The notes beneath the pieces are model-generated. The model was given only the letters and a program-made list of their open reading frames with translations. It did no database searches and was not told the origin of the DNA. This document shows positions 44,567 through 53,478 of a stretch of 64,000 nt of DNA, one piece after another. The position numbers were made by a program, and so were the translations under genes. The stretch is from Jeotgalibacillus sp. ET6 (GTDB taxonomy: Bacteria > Bacillota > Bacilli > Bacillales > Jeotgalibacillaceae): contig NZ_JARUIU010000009.1 of the NCBI RefSeq assembly GCF_029667115.1, positions 1 to 64,000 of the forward strand, in the 5' to 3' direction. Each line of letters begins with the position of its first letter. Position 1 is the stretch's first letter.

Positions 44567-44612
44567 CTCAAAATAAAAGAAAGTTAAGCAACAAGATAGA
44601 ACAAATGTATCG

Positions 44613-45230
44613 TCAATACGTCAATCCAACACGTGTTTTTGAATATTTATCTTTGTGGAGTAGTGAATAAGCAAAATCGCCTGTATCGTACATGGAGATG
44701 CTTGAAGGACTATCGGGCAGCGTATTCATTTCTGTTCTGTATTCTCCGATTCTTTCTCCATCAGGGAGGTAGGTCGGGCAAACGATTGTCCAATTCATGC
44801 TTGATTGGTCAAGCATCAAAAAGGCGCGGCAATGATCTTCGGCAGCAGTACTCAAGCGGCGGTTTGACTCTTTGGAATGAAACCGGAACTTGCCGGGTTC
44901 TTTCTTGGAATCCAGGATGCCGGCAGTTCCGATGGTAATGATCTTAGAAATTGAGTTCGCCCGCATAGCAGGAAGAATATGAATCATTGATCTTGTTAAT
45001 GCATCATTTTTGTCGGTGCCTAATGCACTTATGACAGCATCACAGCCGTTTATTGTGTTGAAGACACTTTTTTTATTTGATGCATCTCCTTTTATAATGG
45101 TCACTTTTGGGTGTGCGTCTATCCCATCAGGATCCCGAATGAGTGCCTGTATCTCGTGGCCGTCCTGAAGAGCATTTTGCATAATCACTCGTCCAACACG
45201 GCCGGTTGCACCAAATAACGCAATTTTCAT
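44613..45230 (-). CDS. yheG: NAD(P)-binding SDR/NmrA-like protein (YheG)
   Basis: A 205-aa atypical short-chain dehydrogenase. The Rossmann motif FGATGRVGRVI opens the protein, GDASNKKSV and CDAVISALGTDK follow, and the tail TGDFAYSLL is typical of the NmrA/YwnB branch. Size and position next to bmrD fit B. subtilis YheG. Two adjacent ATGs (45233 and 45230) follow CAGGAGGAATTCG. It is convergent with bmrD and divergent from fumC. Substrate unknown. Confidence 0.85.
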   Translation of the reverse strand: MKIALFGATGRVGRVIMQNALQDGHEIQALIRDPDGIDAHPKVTIIKGDASNKKSVFNTINGCDAVISALGTDKNDALTRSMIHILPAMRANSISKIITIGTAGILDSKKEPGKFRFHSKESNRRLSTAAEDHCRAFLMLDQSSMNWTIVCPTYLPDGERIGEYRTEMNTLPDSPSSISMYDTGDFAYSLLHKDKYSKTRVGLTY

Positions 45231-45310
45231 CATTCGAATTCCTCCTGTTGTGAGTTTTTATAAAGTAAGTGTAGCTTATTTTTGAGAGATAGAAAAGAAT
45301 CAGGATCCAA

Positions 45311-45334
45311 TCTTCCAAACGTGAGGTTGGAAGA
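45311..45334 (+). promoter_or_regulatory. Inverted repeat at the fumC promoter
   Basis: TCTTCCAA-N8-TTGGAAGA is a perfect 8-bp inverted repeat placed 10 bases upstream of the extended -10 (TGGTACAAT) of fumC, so it covers the -35 region. A dimeric regulator is a natural reading; which one is unknown. Confidence 0.4.
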
Positions 45335-45354
45335 AAGTAGTGGTACAATAATAA

Positions 45355-45370
45355 ATGAAAACGTTTGTAA
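45355..45370 (+). promoter_or_regulatory. cre site upstream of fumC
   Basis: ATGAAAACGTTTGTAA matches WTGNAANCGNWNNCWW at 15 of 16 positions. It lies just downstream of the likely -10 and ends at the ribosome site, a position suited to CcpA repression. Confidence 0.6.
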
Positions 45371-45385
45371 GGAGGAGAAGCAATC

Positions 45386-46777
45386 ATGAGTTATCGTACA
45401 GAAAAAGATACTTTAGGTGAAATTCAAGTTCCTGCAAGCAAGTATTGGGGAGCGCAAACACAGCGAAGCAAAGAGAATTTTCCAATTGGAACCGAACAAA
45501 TGCCACTGGAAATTACATATGCATTTGCAGAGCTTAAAAAAGCTGCAGCCATGGTTAATTATGATCTAGGCAAGCTTTCTCTTGATAAAAGAGATGCCAT
45601 CTGCCGTGCCTGCAATGAAATCATTGATGGAGACCTCGATGAACATTTCCCTCTGGTTGTGTGGCAGACCGGCAGTGGAACCCAGTCAAACATGAATGTA
45701 AATGAAGTGGTAGCCTACCGTGCAAATGTTTTTTTGAAGGAACAATCTGTTGAAGAGACCGTACATCCAAACGACGATGTTAATATGTCTCAAAGCTCAA
45801 ATGATACATTTCCAACAGCTATGCATGTTGCAGCATACAAGGCGCTTTGCAAAAATTTAATGCCGAATTTAAAGGAATTAACGGAAACATTTTTAGATAA
45901 AGAAGAATCGTTTAAAGAAATCATTAAAATCGGCCGCACCCATCTGCAGGATGCTACGCCTCTGACATTGGGGCAGGAAATCAGCGGCTGGCGGGCGATG
46001 CTGCAAAAATCTCGCTATATGATTCAGGAAGCCAGCAAGCATATATTAAGTCTGGCAATTGGAGGCACCGCGGTAGGGACCGGAATCAATGCACATCCTG
46101 AATTTGGAGAGCGTGTAGCCAAGCAGCTGGTTCTTCAAACCGGTTTTCCATTTTATTCGTCCGACAATAAATTTCATGCACTGACCAGCCATGATGACAT
46201 GGTACATGTGCATGGTGCACTAAAGGCGTTGGCGGCTGATCTGATGAAGATTGCCAATGATATCAGGTGGCTTTCAAGCGGTCCGAGAAGCGGGATCGGC
46301 GAAATTACAATTCCAGCTAATGAGCCGGGCAGCTCCATTATGCCGGGAAAAGTGAATCCTACACAAAGTGAAGCCTTAACGATGGTCACCTCACAGGTGA
46401 TGGGCAATGATGCCACAATAGGCTTTGCGGCGAGTCAGGGGAACTTTGAATTAAATGTTTATAAACCTGTTATCATTTATAATTTTCTCCAATCTGTACG
46501 TCTGCTTGGGGATGGGATGAAAACATTTAATGATAAATGTGCGGCAGGAATTGAACCGAATTATGATGTGATTGAAGGACACGTAAATCGTTCCTTAATG
46601 CTTGTGACGGCTCTTAATCCTCATATTGGGTATGAAAAAGCCGCTAAAATTGCGAAGCTTGCATTTGAAAGAGAATTAACGTTAAAAGAAGCAGCTGTTG
46701 AAACGGGATATGTAACAGAAGAGCAATATGAGGAATGGATTCAGCCGATTGAAATGGTGAATCTTGATCGTGTCTGA
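45386..46777 (+). CDS. fumC: Fumarate hydratase class II
   Basis: A 463-aa iron-independent fumarase of the TCA cycle (citG in B. subtilis). Signature [13 protein letters not shown], the catalytic-site [16 protein letters not shown], and [14 protein letters not shown] are all present. AAGGAGGAGAAGCAATC precedes the ATG. A cre site and an inverted repeat in its promoter indicate carbon catabolite control. It is monocistronic; repeat copy J follows. Confidence 0.96.
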   Translation: MSYRTEKDTLGEIQVPASKYWGAQTQRSKENFPIGTEQMPLEITYAFAELKKAAAMVNYDLGKLSLDKRDAICRACNEIIDGDLDEHFPLVVWQTGSGTQSNMNVNEVVAYRANVFLKEQSVEETVHPNDDVNMSQSSNDTFPTAMHVAAYKALCKNLMPNLKELTETFLDKEESFKEIIKIGRTHLQDATPLTLGQEISGWRAMLQKSRYMIQEASKHILSLAIGGTAVGTGINAHPEFGERVAKQLVLQTGFPFYSSDNKFHALTSHDDMVHVHGALKALAADLMKIANDIRWLSSGPRSGIGEITIPANEPGSSIMPGKVNPTQSEALTMVTSQVMGNDATIGFAASQGNFELNVYKPVIIYNFLQSVRLLGDGMKTFNDKCAAGIEPNYDVIEGHVNRSLMLVTALNPHIGYEKAAKIAKLAFERELTLKEAAVETGYVTEEQYEEWIQPIEMVNLDRV

Positions 46778-46802
46778 ACGACTCTCAGCATATTTTTTAA
46801 TG

Positions 46803-47040
46803 AAAAAAGAGGCTGGGACAAAATTCAAAAAAGTTTAAAAAATGAAGATATATTTATTAGTAGTAAGTAGTAGGAGAGCGAAGTGGAAGGGGGCGGCTCC
46901 TGCAGGAGATGACGGTTGCTTGATACCCCGCTAGGCAAAGCCTGATGAGGGCTCAGCTCCGTCCCTGCGGAAAGCCTCCGCCTAAAAGCGGAGCGAACCT
47001 GTCAAAGAGCTTGAGACACTTTTGTCCCAAGCTCTTTTTA
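46803..47040 (+). repeat. Interspersed ~230-bp element, copy J (full length)
   Basis: GAGGCTGGGACAAAATTC, GGAGAGCGAAGTGGAAGG, CTCCTGCAGGAGATGACGG, CTGCGGAAAGCCTCCGCCT and hairpin GAGCTTGAGACACTTTTGTCCCAAGCTC with TTTTT. It lies between the convergent fumC and msmX genes, hairpin towards msmX. Confidence 0.92.
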
Positions 47041-47043
47041 AAA

Positions 47044-47087
47044 TGAAACAAGACTAACTCATGAGAGTTAGTCTTGTTTTTATGGTT
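47044..47087. terminator. Terminator between fumC/repeat J and msmX
   Basis: AACAAGACTAACTC-ATGA-GAGTTAGTCTTGTT is a perfect 14-bp stem followed by TTTAT. It can stop transcription from either side. Confidence 0.8.
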
Positions 47088-47106
47088 AAAGGGGGTAACC
47101 ACCAGA

Positions 47107-48204
47107 TTATCGAATGCGGCTTTCTGACTCCGCATCGAAGAAATGACATTTATTCATATCAAAAGCAAGCTCAATTTTTTGACCTGCTTTGATTTCTGAT
47201 CTTGCATCCACACGTGCTACAAAATCCTGGTCAGCAACTTTAGAATAAAGCATCAGCTCTGCACCAGTCAGCTCAGAAACCTCGATGTCAGCCATAAAGT
47301 TAGCACCTGCAGCCGTTTCAATGAATACTGGCTCATCGTGAATATCTTCAGGGCGCACACCCAGAATGATGTCTTTGCCAACATAATTTTGCGAACGAAG
47401 CTTTTTCATTTTTCCTTCAGGAACGGAAAGTACCTGGCCTTTTACTTCAAAGCCTTTTTCCGTAAGTTTACCGCTGAAAAAGTTCATGGCAGGAGAACCG
47501 ATAAATCCGCCAACGAAGACATTTTCCGGGTTGTCATATACTTCTTTAGGTGATCCAACCTGCTGGATTACGCCATCCTTCATTACAACAATTCGTGTTG
47601 CCATCGTCATAGCTTCTGTCTGGTCATGTGTAACGTAGATTGTTGTCGTTTGAAGACGCTGGTGAAGCTTGGCGATTTCAGCACGCATTTGCACACGAAG
47701 CTTTGCATCCAGATTCGATAGCGGCTCATCCATAAGGAATACTTTTGCATCCCGGACAATTGCGCGTCCAAGTGCCACACGCTGACGCTGACCACCGGAA
47801 AGTGCTTTTGGTTTACGATCTAAAAGTGCTTCAAGACCAAGGATCTTTGCTGCATTTTTTACGCGCTTTTCGATTTCAGCTTTATCAAACTTACGAAGTT
47901 TAAGACCAAACGCCATATTGTCATATACGCTCATATGCGGATATAAAGCGTAGTTCTGGAAAACCATCGCAATGTCACGGTCTTTAGGTGCTTTATCATT
48001 TACGCGTTCTTCGCCAATGAAAAAGTCACCTTTGGAGATTTCTTCAAGTCCTGCGATCATGCGGAGAGTCGTTGACTTTCCACAGCCTGATGGTCCAACA
48101 AAAACGATAAATTCTTTATCTTTAATATGAAGGTTAAAATCTGATACCGCGGTTACATCTTTATCGTATACTTTGTAAATATTGTCGAGCTTCAGTTCTG
48201 CCAT
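47107..48204 (-). CDS. msmX: Sugar ABC transporter ATPase MsmX (UgpC/MalK type)
   Basis: A 365-aa MalK-like ATPase that in B. subtilis powers several carbohydrate importers (maltodextrin, arabinan, galactan and others). Walker A GPSGCGKST, signature LSGGQRQR, Walker B VFLMDEPLSNLDAKLR, and a C-terminal TOBE/OB domain (GVRPEDIHDEPVF). ATG 48204 follows TTGGAGGAATTACTC; the upstream 33 codons have no start signal. It lies downstream of the YxkF-like regulator gene as in B. subtilis, with a terminator between them. Confidence 0.94.
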   Translation of the reverse strand: MAELKLDNIYKVYDKDVTAVSDFNLHIKDKEFIVFVGPSGCGKSTTLRMIAGLEEISKGDFFIGEERVNDKAPKDRDIAMVFQNYALYPHMSVYDNMAFGLKLRKFDKAEIEKRVKNAAKILGLEALLDRKPKALSGGQRQRVALGRAIVRDAKVFLMDEPLSNLDAKLRVQMRAEIAKLHQRLQTTTIYVTHDQTEAMTMATRIVVMKDGVIQQVGSPKEVYDNPENVFVGGFIGSPAMNFFSGKLTEKGFEVKGQVLSVPEGKMKKLRSQNYVGKDIILGVRPEDIHDEPVFIETAAGANFMADIEVSELTGAELMLYSKVADQDFVARVDARSEIKAGQKIELAFDMNKCHFFDAESESRIR

Positions 48205-48285
48205 GAGTAATTCCTCCAATATGTAGTGGTAAATTCTATACTCATTGTATAAGATCATGTAAGCCTTTCCAATAGTAAACATGCA

Positions 48286-48333
48286 CAAAAAAACAGCATG
48301 CATTTCGTCATGTTGACGGAATACATGCTGTTT
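48286..48333 (-). terminator. Terminator of the yxkF-like gene
   Basis: On the minus strand AACAGCATGTATTCCGTCA pairs with TGACGAAATGCATGCTGTT with two mismatches, then TTTTTTTG. Confidence 0.85.
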
Positions 48334-49245
48334 CTATATTTTTTTAATGGTTCTCATTGATTCCCATTTTACTGAAGCAAGATACGCGGTGAAAATGCCG
48401 TGAAAGGATTTCAAATCCAGTCCCGTCCCTTCAGAAAACTTGTCGAGCCGGTATTGAAGACTGTTTCGGTGTAAATATAAGCGTTTAGCCGTACTGCTTA
48501 CGTTGGACAGATTTTCCGCCAGCGTCCGTATCACAGAAGCAAGCTCGGGGTCTGCATCAAAGAGTGTGTAAATGAGATCAAATTGAGACTGCCATTCAAA
48601 TTCTGTGAAACGGTTAAGGACGATTACCGGCAATATGGATTGAACAGAGGCAACTTTTTGTCGTTTAATGAACGGTTTCGCTTGTGTATGCCAGTCAAAT
48701 TCCATTAATATTGCTTCCTTAGGATCGTCCTGAACAAGATGGAAGGAGCCTGCAAAGAATCGGACTGTGATCCCGAGGTCCGTTTCAAGAGCTTGGGCTG
48801 CTGACTCGATTTCTTCAAGAGAAAGGGTATTGGACGATTGCAGTTCAACGACATATCCATTGGACTCATCCCTTTTTACAATGGCTGCATCATCTGAGAA
48901 AACAAACTCCAATGGATGCTCTTCTTCATTGAAATCGGGTGTTCCATCAAAAGAAAACAGTACGATTCGAAAAATGGAGCCTGCAGAAAGTGGACATGCA
49001 GAAAGGTTTCCAAATAAATACTGGTTCCATACATTTGAATGATGACTATGAGGCGGTTCAACAGGTTCAAGTATAAGTTGAATCAGTTCAGTTTCATTTT
49101 GGGAAAGGGTCTGCATCGGAAATGCAATCATTTCATTGGTTAACCGGTCCTGATACCATTTGTAATAGCCGTATTTATCTTCTGTCACGTCGTCAATCTG
49201 ACGGGAGGAAGGAAATGTTTTTAAAAGCTTTTGAATCCTAGACAT
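48334..49245 (-). CDS. PucR/CdaR C-terminal HTH regulator, YxkF-like
   Basis: A 303-aa protein whose C-terminus is a PucR-type helix-turn-helix: LAENLSNVSSTAKRLYLHRNSLQYRLDKFSEGTGLDL. The N-terminal 230 residues have no recognisable sensor motif. It precedes msmX on the same strand, as YxkF does in B. subtilis, which makes a role in carbohydrate transport control plausible. ATG 49245 follows AAGGATG; the longer open frame to 49401 lacks a ribosome site. Confidence in domain is high, in function low. Confidence 0.83.
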   Translation of the reverse strand: MSRIQKLLKTFPSSRQIDDVTEDKYGYYKWYQDRLTNEMIAFPMQTLSQNETELIQLILEPVEPPHSHHSNVWNQYLFGNLSACPLSAGSIFRIVLFSFDGTPDFNEEEHPLEFVFSDDAAIVKRDESNGYVVELQSSNTLSLEEIESAAQALETDLGITVRFFAGSFHLVQDDPKEAILMEFDWHTQAKPFIKRQKVASVQSILPVIVLNRFTEFEWQSQFDLIYTLFDADPELASVIRTLAENLSNVSSTAKRLYLHRNSLQYRLDKFSEGTGLDLKSFHGIFTAYLASVKWESMRTIKKI

Positions 49246-49312
49246 CTGCATCATCCTTATTGGTAATGCCTTTATTGTATAGAAGATTGAAAAGGTTGAA
49301 AAGGGGGCAGAA

Positions 49313-49346
49313 ACAGCAAAGCGGCTGCCGAAGCAGCCGCTTTGCA
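49313..49346 (-). terminator. Terminator of the 60-aa ORF at 49352
   Basis: GCAAAGCGGCTGC and GCAGCCGCTTTGC form a perfect 13-bp stem. The minus-strand tail is TGTTTCTG, only weakly T-rich. Confidence 0.65.
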
Positions 49347-49351
49347 TCGAG

Positions 49352-49534
49352 CTATGACCCGTTTGGCGGTGTTTCCTGTTCCAGATCTCGCGCCTCTTCA
49401 ATGTTAGGAAGATGATGGTAGCGGTGAACGGTCCCTCCGCTCATTCCTTCATTTATGAAACGGTCAATATCCATACAGACTTTATCCCTGCCCTCATACG
49501 AGGAGTCAGGCAAAAATGATAAATTTTTCATCAT
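49352..49534 (-). CDS. Small hypothetical protein (60 aa)
   Basis: A soluble, acidic small protein: MMKNLSFLPDSSYEGRDKV, then CMDIDRFINEGMSGGTV and a tail ARDLEQETPPNGS. GTCAGGGGGTG precedes the ATG at 49534, and a GC-rich terminator directly follows the stop, so it looks like a real monocistronic gene. No family identified. Confidence 0.65.
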   Translation of the reverse strand: MMKNLSFLPDSSYEGRDKVCMDIDRFINEGMSGGTVHRYHHLPNIEEARDLEQETPPNGS

Positions 49535-49628
49535 CACACCCCCTGACCTTACTATATGTAGGCTTTGGATAAGCTATACTTGAGGCTATTCACAACGCAT
49601 TTGTTTTTTCTAATGACATGCCGTTTGT

Positions 49629-49844
49629 TTAGTCGTAAACGTGATACAGCATCAATTCATGAAGCTGCTTCTTAATTTTTTCCTCTTCCTCTGTATTATG
49701 AAAGACAACCGGGTTCGTCCATTCAATGTCTCCTGTTTTGTGATATACACCATTAATGGGCTGACCCTGGTATAAAAAAGTAAATGTCCAACCCGGAAGC
49801 TGTGTGTTTTTAAACATAGGCTTGTAACGAAAGTGCTGGATCAT
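49629..49844 (-). CDS. yheE: YheE-like small protein
   Basis: A 71-aa cytosolic protein: MIQHFRYKPMFKNTQLPGWT, WTNPVVFHNTEEEEKIKKQL and the conserved end HELMLYHVYD match B. subtilis YheE (DUF5342). ATG 49844 follows GGGAGGTTTTGAA. It is divergent from yheB, as in B. subtilis. Function unknown. Confidence 0.85.
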   Translation of the reverse strand: MIQHFRYKPMFKNTQLPGWTFTFLYQGQPINGVYHKTGDIEWTNPVVFHNTEEEEKIKKQLHELMLYHVYD

Positions 49845-50032
49845 TTCAAAACCTCCCATTTTCGCTTCTTTTTATGCTTATTATAGCATGGAACAGAAGC
49901 AAGCCGCGTACAATATCAAATCTCTCAACTAAGGAAAAAAGCGGAATGAAAAAAGGTTTTGTGCATGCATTAGCCATCCTTTCTGCTATACTGAAATTTG
50001 AAAAGATGATGTCAATGAAGGGTGAAGGTTCT

Positions 50033-51169
50033 ATGGATACATTCGTTTTATTAATGATTATGATGGCCGTAGGGGCTGCCATTGGAGGATTTACAAATTC
50101 CCTTGCAATTAAGATGCTCTTCAGGCCCTACAAAGCCATGTATATAGGCAAGTGGCGCATTCCTTTTACACCAGGATTAATTCCGAAAAGAAGAGAAGAA
50201 CTTGCAAGGCAGCTTGGGTTAATGGTTGTGAATCATTTATTAACTGCCCAAAGCTTAAAAGATCGCTTTTTAAATGAAAAACAGGAAAAAGCGCTCACAG
50301 GATGGCTTCAAAAAGAAAGCGACCGTGTTTTCCAATCAGAAGAATCTGTAGAAGCCTGGCTTGCAAAGTTTGAAATTGAATCTCCTGCTCCGTACATAGA
50401 GCGGTCCATGAATAGCTGGTTAGAATCACAGTATGAAGAAGTAAAAGAAAAATACAAAACCCGCACACTTCGTGAGACACTGCCTGAAAGATGGCTTGTG
50501 CGTTTAGATGGAAAAGTGGAAACGGTGTCTGATTATATTTTAGCTAAAGGCACAGACTATTTTGCTTCAGAGGAAGGCAAGGAACGGATTAATATTATGA
50601 TTGAGGATTTCTTTAAGACGAGAGGGACTTTAGGAAGCATGATTCAGATGGTTATGGGAAATTCTTCATTAGTCGATAAAGTTCAGCCTGAAATAATAAA
50701 GTTTTTGAATCATAAAGGAACTCATGCTATACTCGAACAGGTTTTGCGAAAAGAGTGGGAAAGCGTGAAGGACTGGCAGTGGGACCGGGCGTTTTCCATT
50801 GTTACAGATCAGGATTTGCTCGTCCGTATGCAAGGGTTGATGAAAGAAAGAATCAACTTATCTGAGTGGCTTAAGCGTCCGCTGGCAGATGCTGCTGCAC
50901 CATTGCACGAAGGCGCTGTAAACCGTCTTATCCCGCGTGGAGTGGAAATGGCCAGAGACATCCTTTCACAAAAGCTTGAGCAGCTGCTGTCCAAAATGAA
51001 TCTTCAGGAAATCGTGCGGGAGCAAGTGGACTCGTTTGAAGTTTCACGCCTTGAAGAATTAGTGCTTGGGATATCCCGGCGCGAATTTAAAATGATTACG
51101 TATCTTGGCGCGCTGCTTGGAGGAATTATAGGACTATTTCAAGGGGTATTGGTCCTTTTAATCGGCTGA
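50033..51169 (+). CDS. yheB: YheB-like DUF445 membrane protein
   Basis: A 378-aa protein of the DUF445 family. An N-terminal span with AVGAAIGGFTNSLAIKMLFRP (residues 5-30) is followed by a long helical domain and a C-terminal span (LGALLGGIIGLFQGVLVLLIG). The conserved loop WRIPFTPGLIPKRREELARQ follows the first helix. ATG 50033 was chosen over the longer frame because GGGTGAAGG lies before it and the length then equals YheB. yheA follows after 80 bases. Function unknown. Confidence 0.9.
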   Translation: MDTFVLLMIMMAVGAAIGGFTNSLAIKMLFRPYKAMYIGKWRIPFTPGLIPKRREELARQLGLMVVNHLLTAQSLKDRFLNEKQEKALTGWLQKESDRVFQSEESVEAWLAKFEIESPAPYIERSMNSWLESQYEEVKEKYKTRTLRETLPERWLVRLDGKVETVSDYILAKGTDYFASEEGKERINIMIEDFFKTRGTLGSMIQMVMGNSSLVDKVQPEIIKFLNHKGTHAILEQVLRKEWESVKDWQWDRAFSIVTDQDLLVRMQGLMKERINLSEWLKRPLADAAAPLHEGAVNRLIPRGVEMARDILSQKLEQLLSKMNLQEIVREQVDSFEVSRLEELVLGISRREFKMITYLGALLGGIIGLFQGVLVLLIG

Positions 51170-51248
51170 GCAACAATTACTAAAATCATGTTTGACCCTT
51201 CTGCCTGCGGGGAAGAGGGTAAGTGTGATAAAAAAGGAGGTTTTCCGA

Positions 51249-51617
51249 TTGTCAGTTAATCTGTACGATCATGCAAACGAACTAGAACGTGCGATTCGTC
51301 AAAGTGAAGAATTTACTGAGCTGCAGTCTATGTACGATGCAGTAAACAATGATGAATCAGCCAGAGGCATCTTTGAAAATTTCAGAGACATTCAATTAGG
51401 TCTTCAGCAGAAGCAAATGAATGGCGAAGAAATTACTGAAGCAGAAATTGAACAAGCTCAAAAAACAGCTCAACTTGTTCAGCAGCATGAAGTGATCTCA
51501 AAACTTATGGAATCTGAACAGCGTATGAGCATGCTTATTCAGGAACTGAATAAGGTAATCATGAAGCCGCTTGAAGAATTATACGGCTCTATGGAAAAAG
51601 AAGGACCAACTCAATAA
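51249..51617 (+). CDS. yheA: YheA (YlbF/YmcA-family protein)
   Basis: A 122-aa all-helical protein of the UPF0342/YlbF fold: NLYDHANELERAIRQSEEF, IQLGLQQKQMNGEEIT, LMESEQRMSMLIQELNKVI and MKPLEELYGS. The start is TTG at 51249, seven bases after AAAGGAGG; the frame open from 51192 has no such signal. Relatives YlbF and YmcA form a complex that affects RNase Y, but YheA itself has no assigned role. Confidence 0.92.
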   Translation: MSVNLYDHANELERAIRQSEEFTELQSMYDAVNNDESARGIFENFRDIQLGLQQKQMNGEEITEAEIEQAQKTAQLVQQHEVISKLMESEQRMSMLIQELNKVIMKPLEELYGSMEKEGPTQ

Positions 51618-51624
51618 ATCCTTT

Positions 51625-51658
51625 TACAAGCCCGTCTGATGAAGACGGGCTTTTTTCT
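51625..51658 (+). terminator. Terminator of yheBA
   Basis: AAGCCCGTCT and AGACGGGCTT with a T-run (TTTTTT). Confidence 0.9.
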
Positions 51659-51710
51659 GCTTATCTGAACATCTAAGAGTGTTCACTTGATAATTGATTG
51701 ACGTTTATCG

Positions 51711-51759
51711 ATTTTGTCAGCTTCTTCTAATCGTATAAATCAGGAGAAGCTGACAAAAT
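51711..51759. repeat. Long inverted repeat upstream of hemZ
   Basis: ATTTTGTCAGCTTCTTCT (51711-51728) and AGGAGAAGCTGACAAAAT (51742-51759) pair over 18 bp with one mismatch around a 13-base AT-rich loop. No T-run follows on either strand, and a separate terminator already closes yheA, so it is not an ordinary terminator. It lies 99 bases before the hemZ start. Confidence 0.7.
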
Positions 51760-51857
51760 AATTTCATCTAAACTATAGTTTGTTTCTGCCTTTGTTGACC
51801 TGAAGATAAAAGGTTTGTACACTTAAGCAAGTGAATGTCATCAGAAAGGTGAGAGAA

Positions 51858-53375
51858 ATGAATATTATTGTTAGAGGTATACAGGATAAGCGTTATGAAC
51901 GGAATTTACAGCTTATCGCAGATTTGTTTTTTGAGGATTCAACGCTTGTCATTAGCGAAGAAAAAGACACTGATGCATTCAATATTACGATTAAGGTCGA
52001 AATCAGGCAGGGAACAATTTGCGCGAATGCTTCCACTGAGGAGCCTAAGCTTTCAGCTAGCCGAACAGCGAACTATATAACTAAAAGCACCGAAAAAGAA
52101 AGCTTTAGACAAAATAAGAATGTGGTGTCCCATGTTTTTCTTTCTATTCTTCAGCAGTATACAGGAATGATTCAAAAATGGGGCGTATTAACAGGAATCA
52201 GACCTACCAAGCTTATGCACAAGCAAAGAATGAATGGTTCTCCTGCTCACGAGACACGCACTCACTTAAAAGAACAGTATTTAATTACAGACGAGAAGAT
52301 TAATCTAATGGAAGAAATTGTTGACCGCCAGCTCACCATGATTCCGGATTTATATGAGATTCAAGATGAGGTCAGCATCTATATCGGTATTCCGTTTTGC
52401 CCGACTAAATGCGCATATTGTACATTTCCCGCATTTGCGATTCAAGGAAAGCTTGGAAAAGTTTCTTCATTTCTGGCTGGTCTGCATTACGAAATTCAGG
52501 AAACGGGGAAATGGCTTAAGGAACGCGGTATTAGAATCACAACGATTTATTTCGGAGGCGGAACACCTACTGCTATAACTGCTGAAGAAATGGATGCTCT
52601 TTATGAGGAAATGTACCGGTCGTTTCCAGATGTAGAACAAGTTCGTGAAGTAACAGTAGAAGCTGGCCGCCCTGACACGATCTTTCCTGACAAGCTCGAA
52701 GTGTTGAAAAAATGGAATATTGACCGCATTTCGATCAATCCACAGTCCTATACAGACGAAACACTTAAAGCAATCGGCCGTCATCACACTGTGCAGGAAA
52801 CGATTGATAAATTTCATCTTTCAAGAAAACACGGCATGAACAATATCAATATGGATTTAATCATCGGCCTGCCTAATGAGGGATTAGGAGAACTGCAGCA
52901 CTCGTTAAATGAAACCGAAAAATTAATGCCGGAATCCGTTACCGTTCATACTTTATCCTTTAAACGGGCGTCACAGATGACATTAAACCGTGAGAAATAT
53001 AAAGTAGCGGAACGGGATGAAGTAGAAAAAATGATGGATCTGGCGCAAAAATGGAATAAAGATCATGGCTATGTACCGTATTATCTATACCGTCAAAAAA
53101 ATATTTTGGGGAACCTGGAGAATGTGGGCTACGCAAAACCCGGAGAAGAAAGTCTCTATAATATTCTGATCATGGAAGAAGTACAAACCATTATCGGTCT
53201 CGGCTGTGGTGCAGCGAGCAAATTTATTGATCCTAAAACAGGGAAAATTACGCATTTCGCCAATCCTAAAGATCCTAAATCCTACAATGAGGGCTTTATC
53301 GATTACACGAGGAAAAAAATCGAACATCTTGAAACAATCTTTCCGCAAAAAAAGCCTGAATCCAATTACATGTAA
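51858..53375 (+). CDS. hemZ: Oxygen-independent coproporphyrinogen III oxidase-like HemZ
   Basis: A 505-aa radical SAM protein. The cluster motif CPTKCAYC (around residue 180) is followed by GGGTPTAIT and the HemN-type segments ISINPQSYTDETLKAIGRHH and MNNINMDLIIGLPNE. The ~170-residue N-terminal extension is characteristic of HemZ. It serves anaerobic heme synthesis in B. subtilis. ATG 51858 follows GAAAGGTGAGAG. A perfect long inverted repeat lies in the upstream region. Confidence 0.93.
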   Translation: MNIIVRGIQDKRYERNLQLIADLFFEDSTLVISEEKDTDAFNITIKVEIRQGTICANASTEEPKLSASRTANYITKSTEKESFRQNKNVVSHVFLSILQQYTGMIQKWGVLTGIRPTKLMHKQRMNGSPAHETRTHLKEQYLITDEKINLMEEIVDRQLTMIPDLYEIQDEVSIYIGIPFCPTKCAYCTFPAFAIQGKLGKVSSFLAGLHYEIQETGKWLKERGIRITTIYFGGGTPTAITAEEMDALYEEMYRSFPDVEQVREVTVEAGRPDTIFPDKLEVLKKWNIDRISINPQSYTDETLKAIGRHHTVQETIDKFHLSRKHGMNNINMDLIIGLPNEGLGELQHSLNETEKLMPESVTVHTLSFKRASQMTLNREKYKVAERDEVEKMMDLAQKWNKDHGYVPYYLYRQKNILGNLENVGYAKPGEESLYNILIMEEVQTIIGLGCGAASKFIDPKTGKITHFANPKDPKSYNEGFIDYTRKKIEHLETIFPQKKPESNYM

Positions 53376-53442
53376 CTTTTAAGATGGCAGAAATAATATG
53401 TTTTACAAATATGCAGGATAATACTCAGGTCACCTAGAAATT

Positions 53443-53458
53443 ATGAATGAACATTCAT
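53443..53458 (+). promoter_or_regulatory. FadR-like palindrome before yhaR
   Basis: ATGAATG-AA-CATTCAT is a perfect palindrome 20 bases before the start codon. The half-site TGAATG/CATTCA is that of B. subtilis FadR (TGAATGANTANTCATTCA), but with a spacer of 2 instead of 6 bases. Because yhaR encodes an enoyl-CoA hydratase-like protein, a fatty acid-responsive TetR regulator is plausible. Confidence 0.5.
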
Positions 53459-53478
53459 TTTAAAAAGGGGATGGAAGC

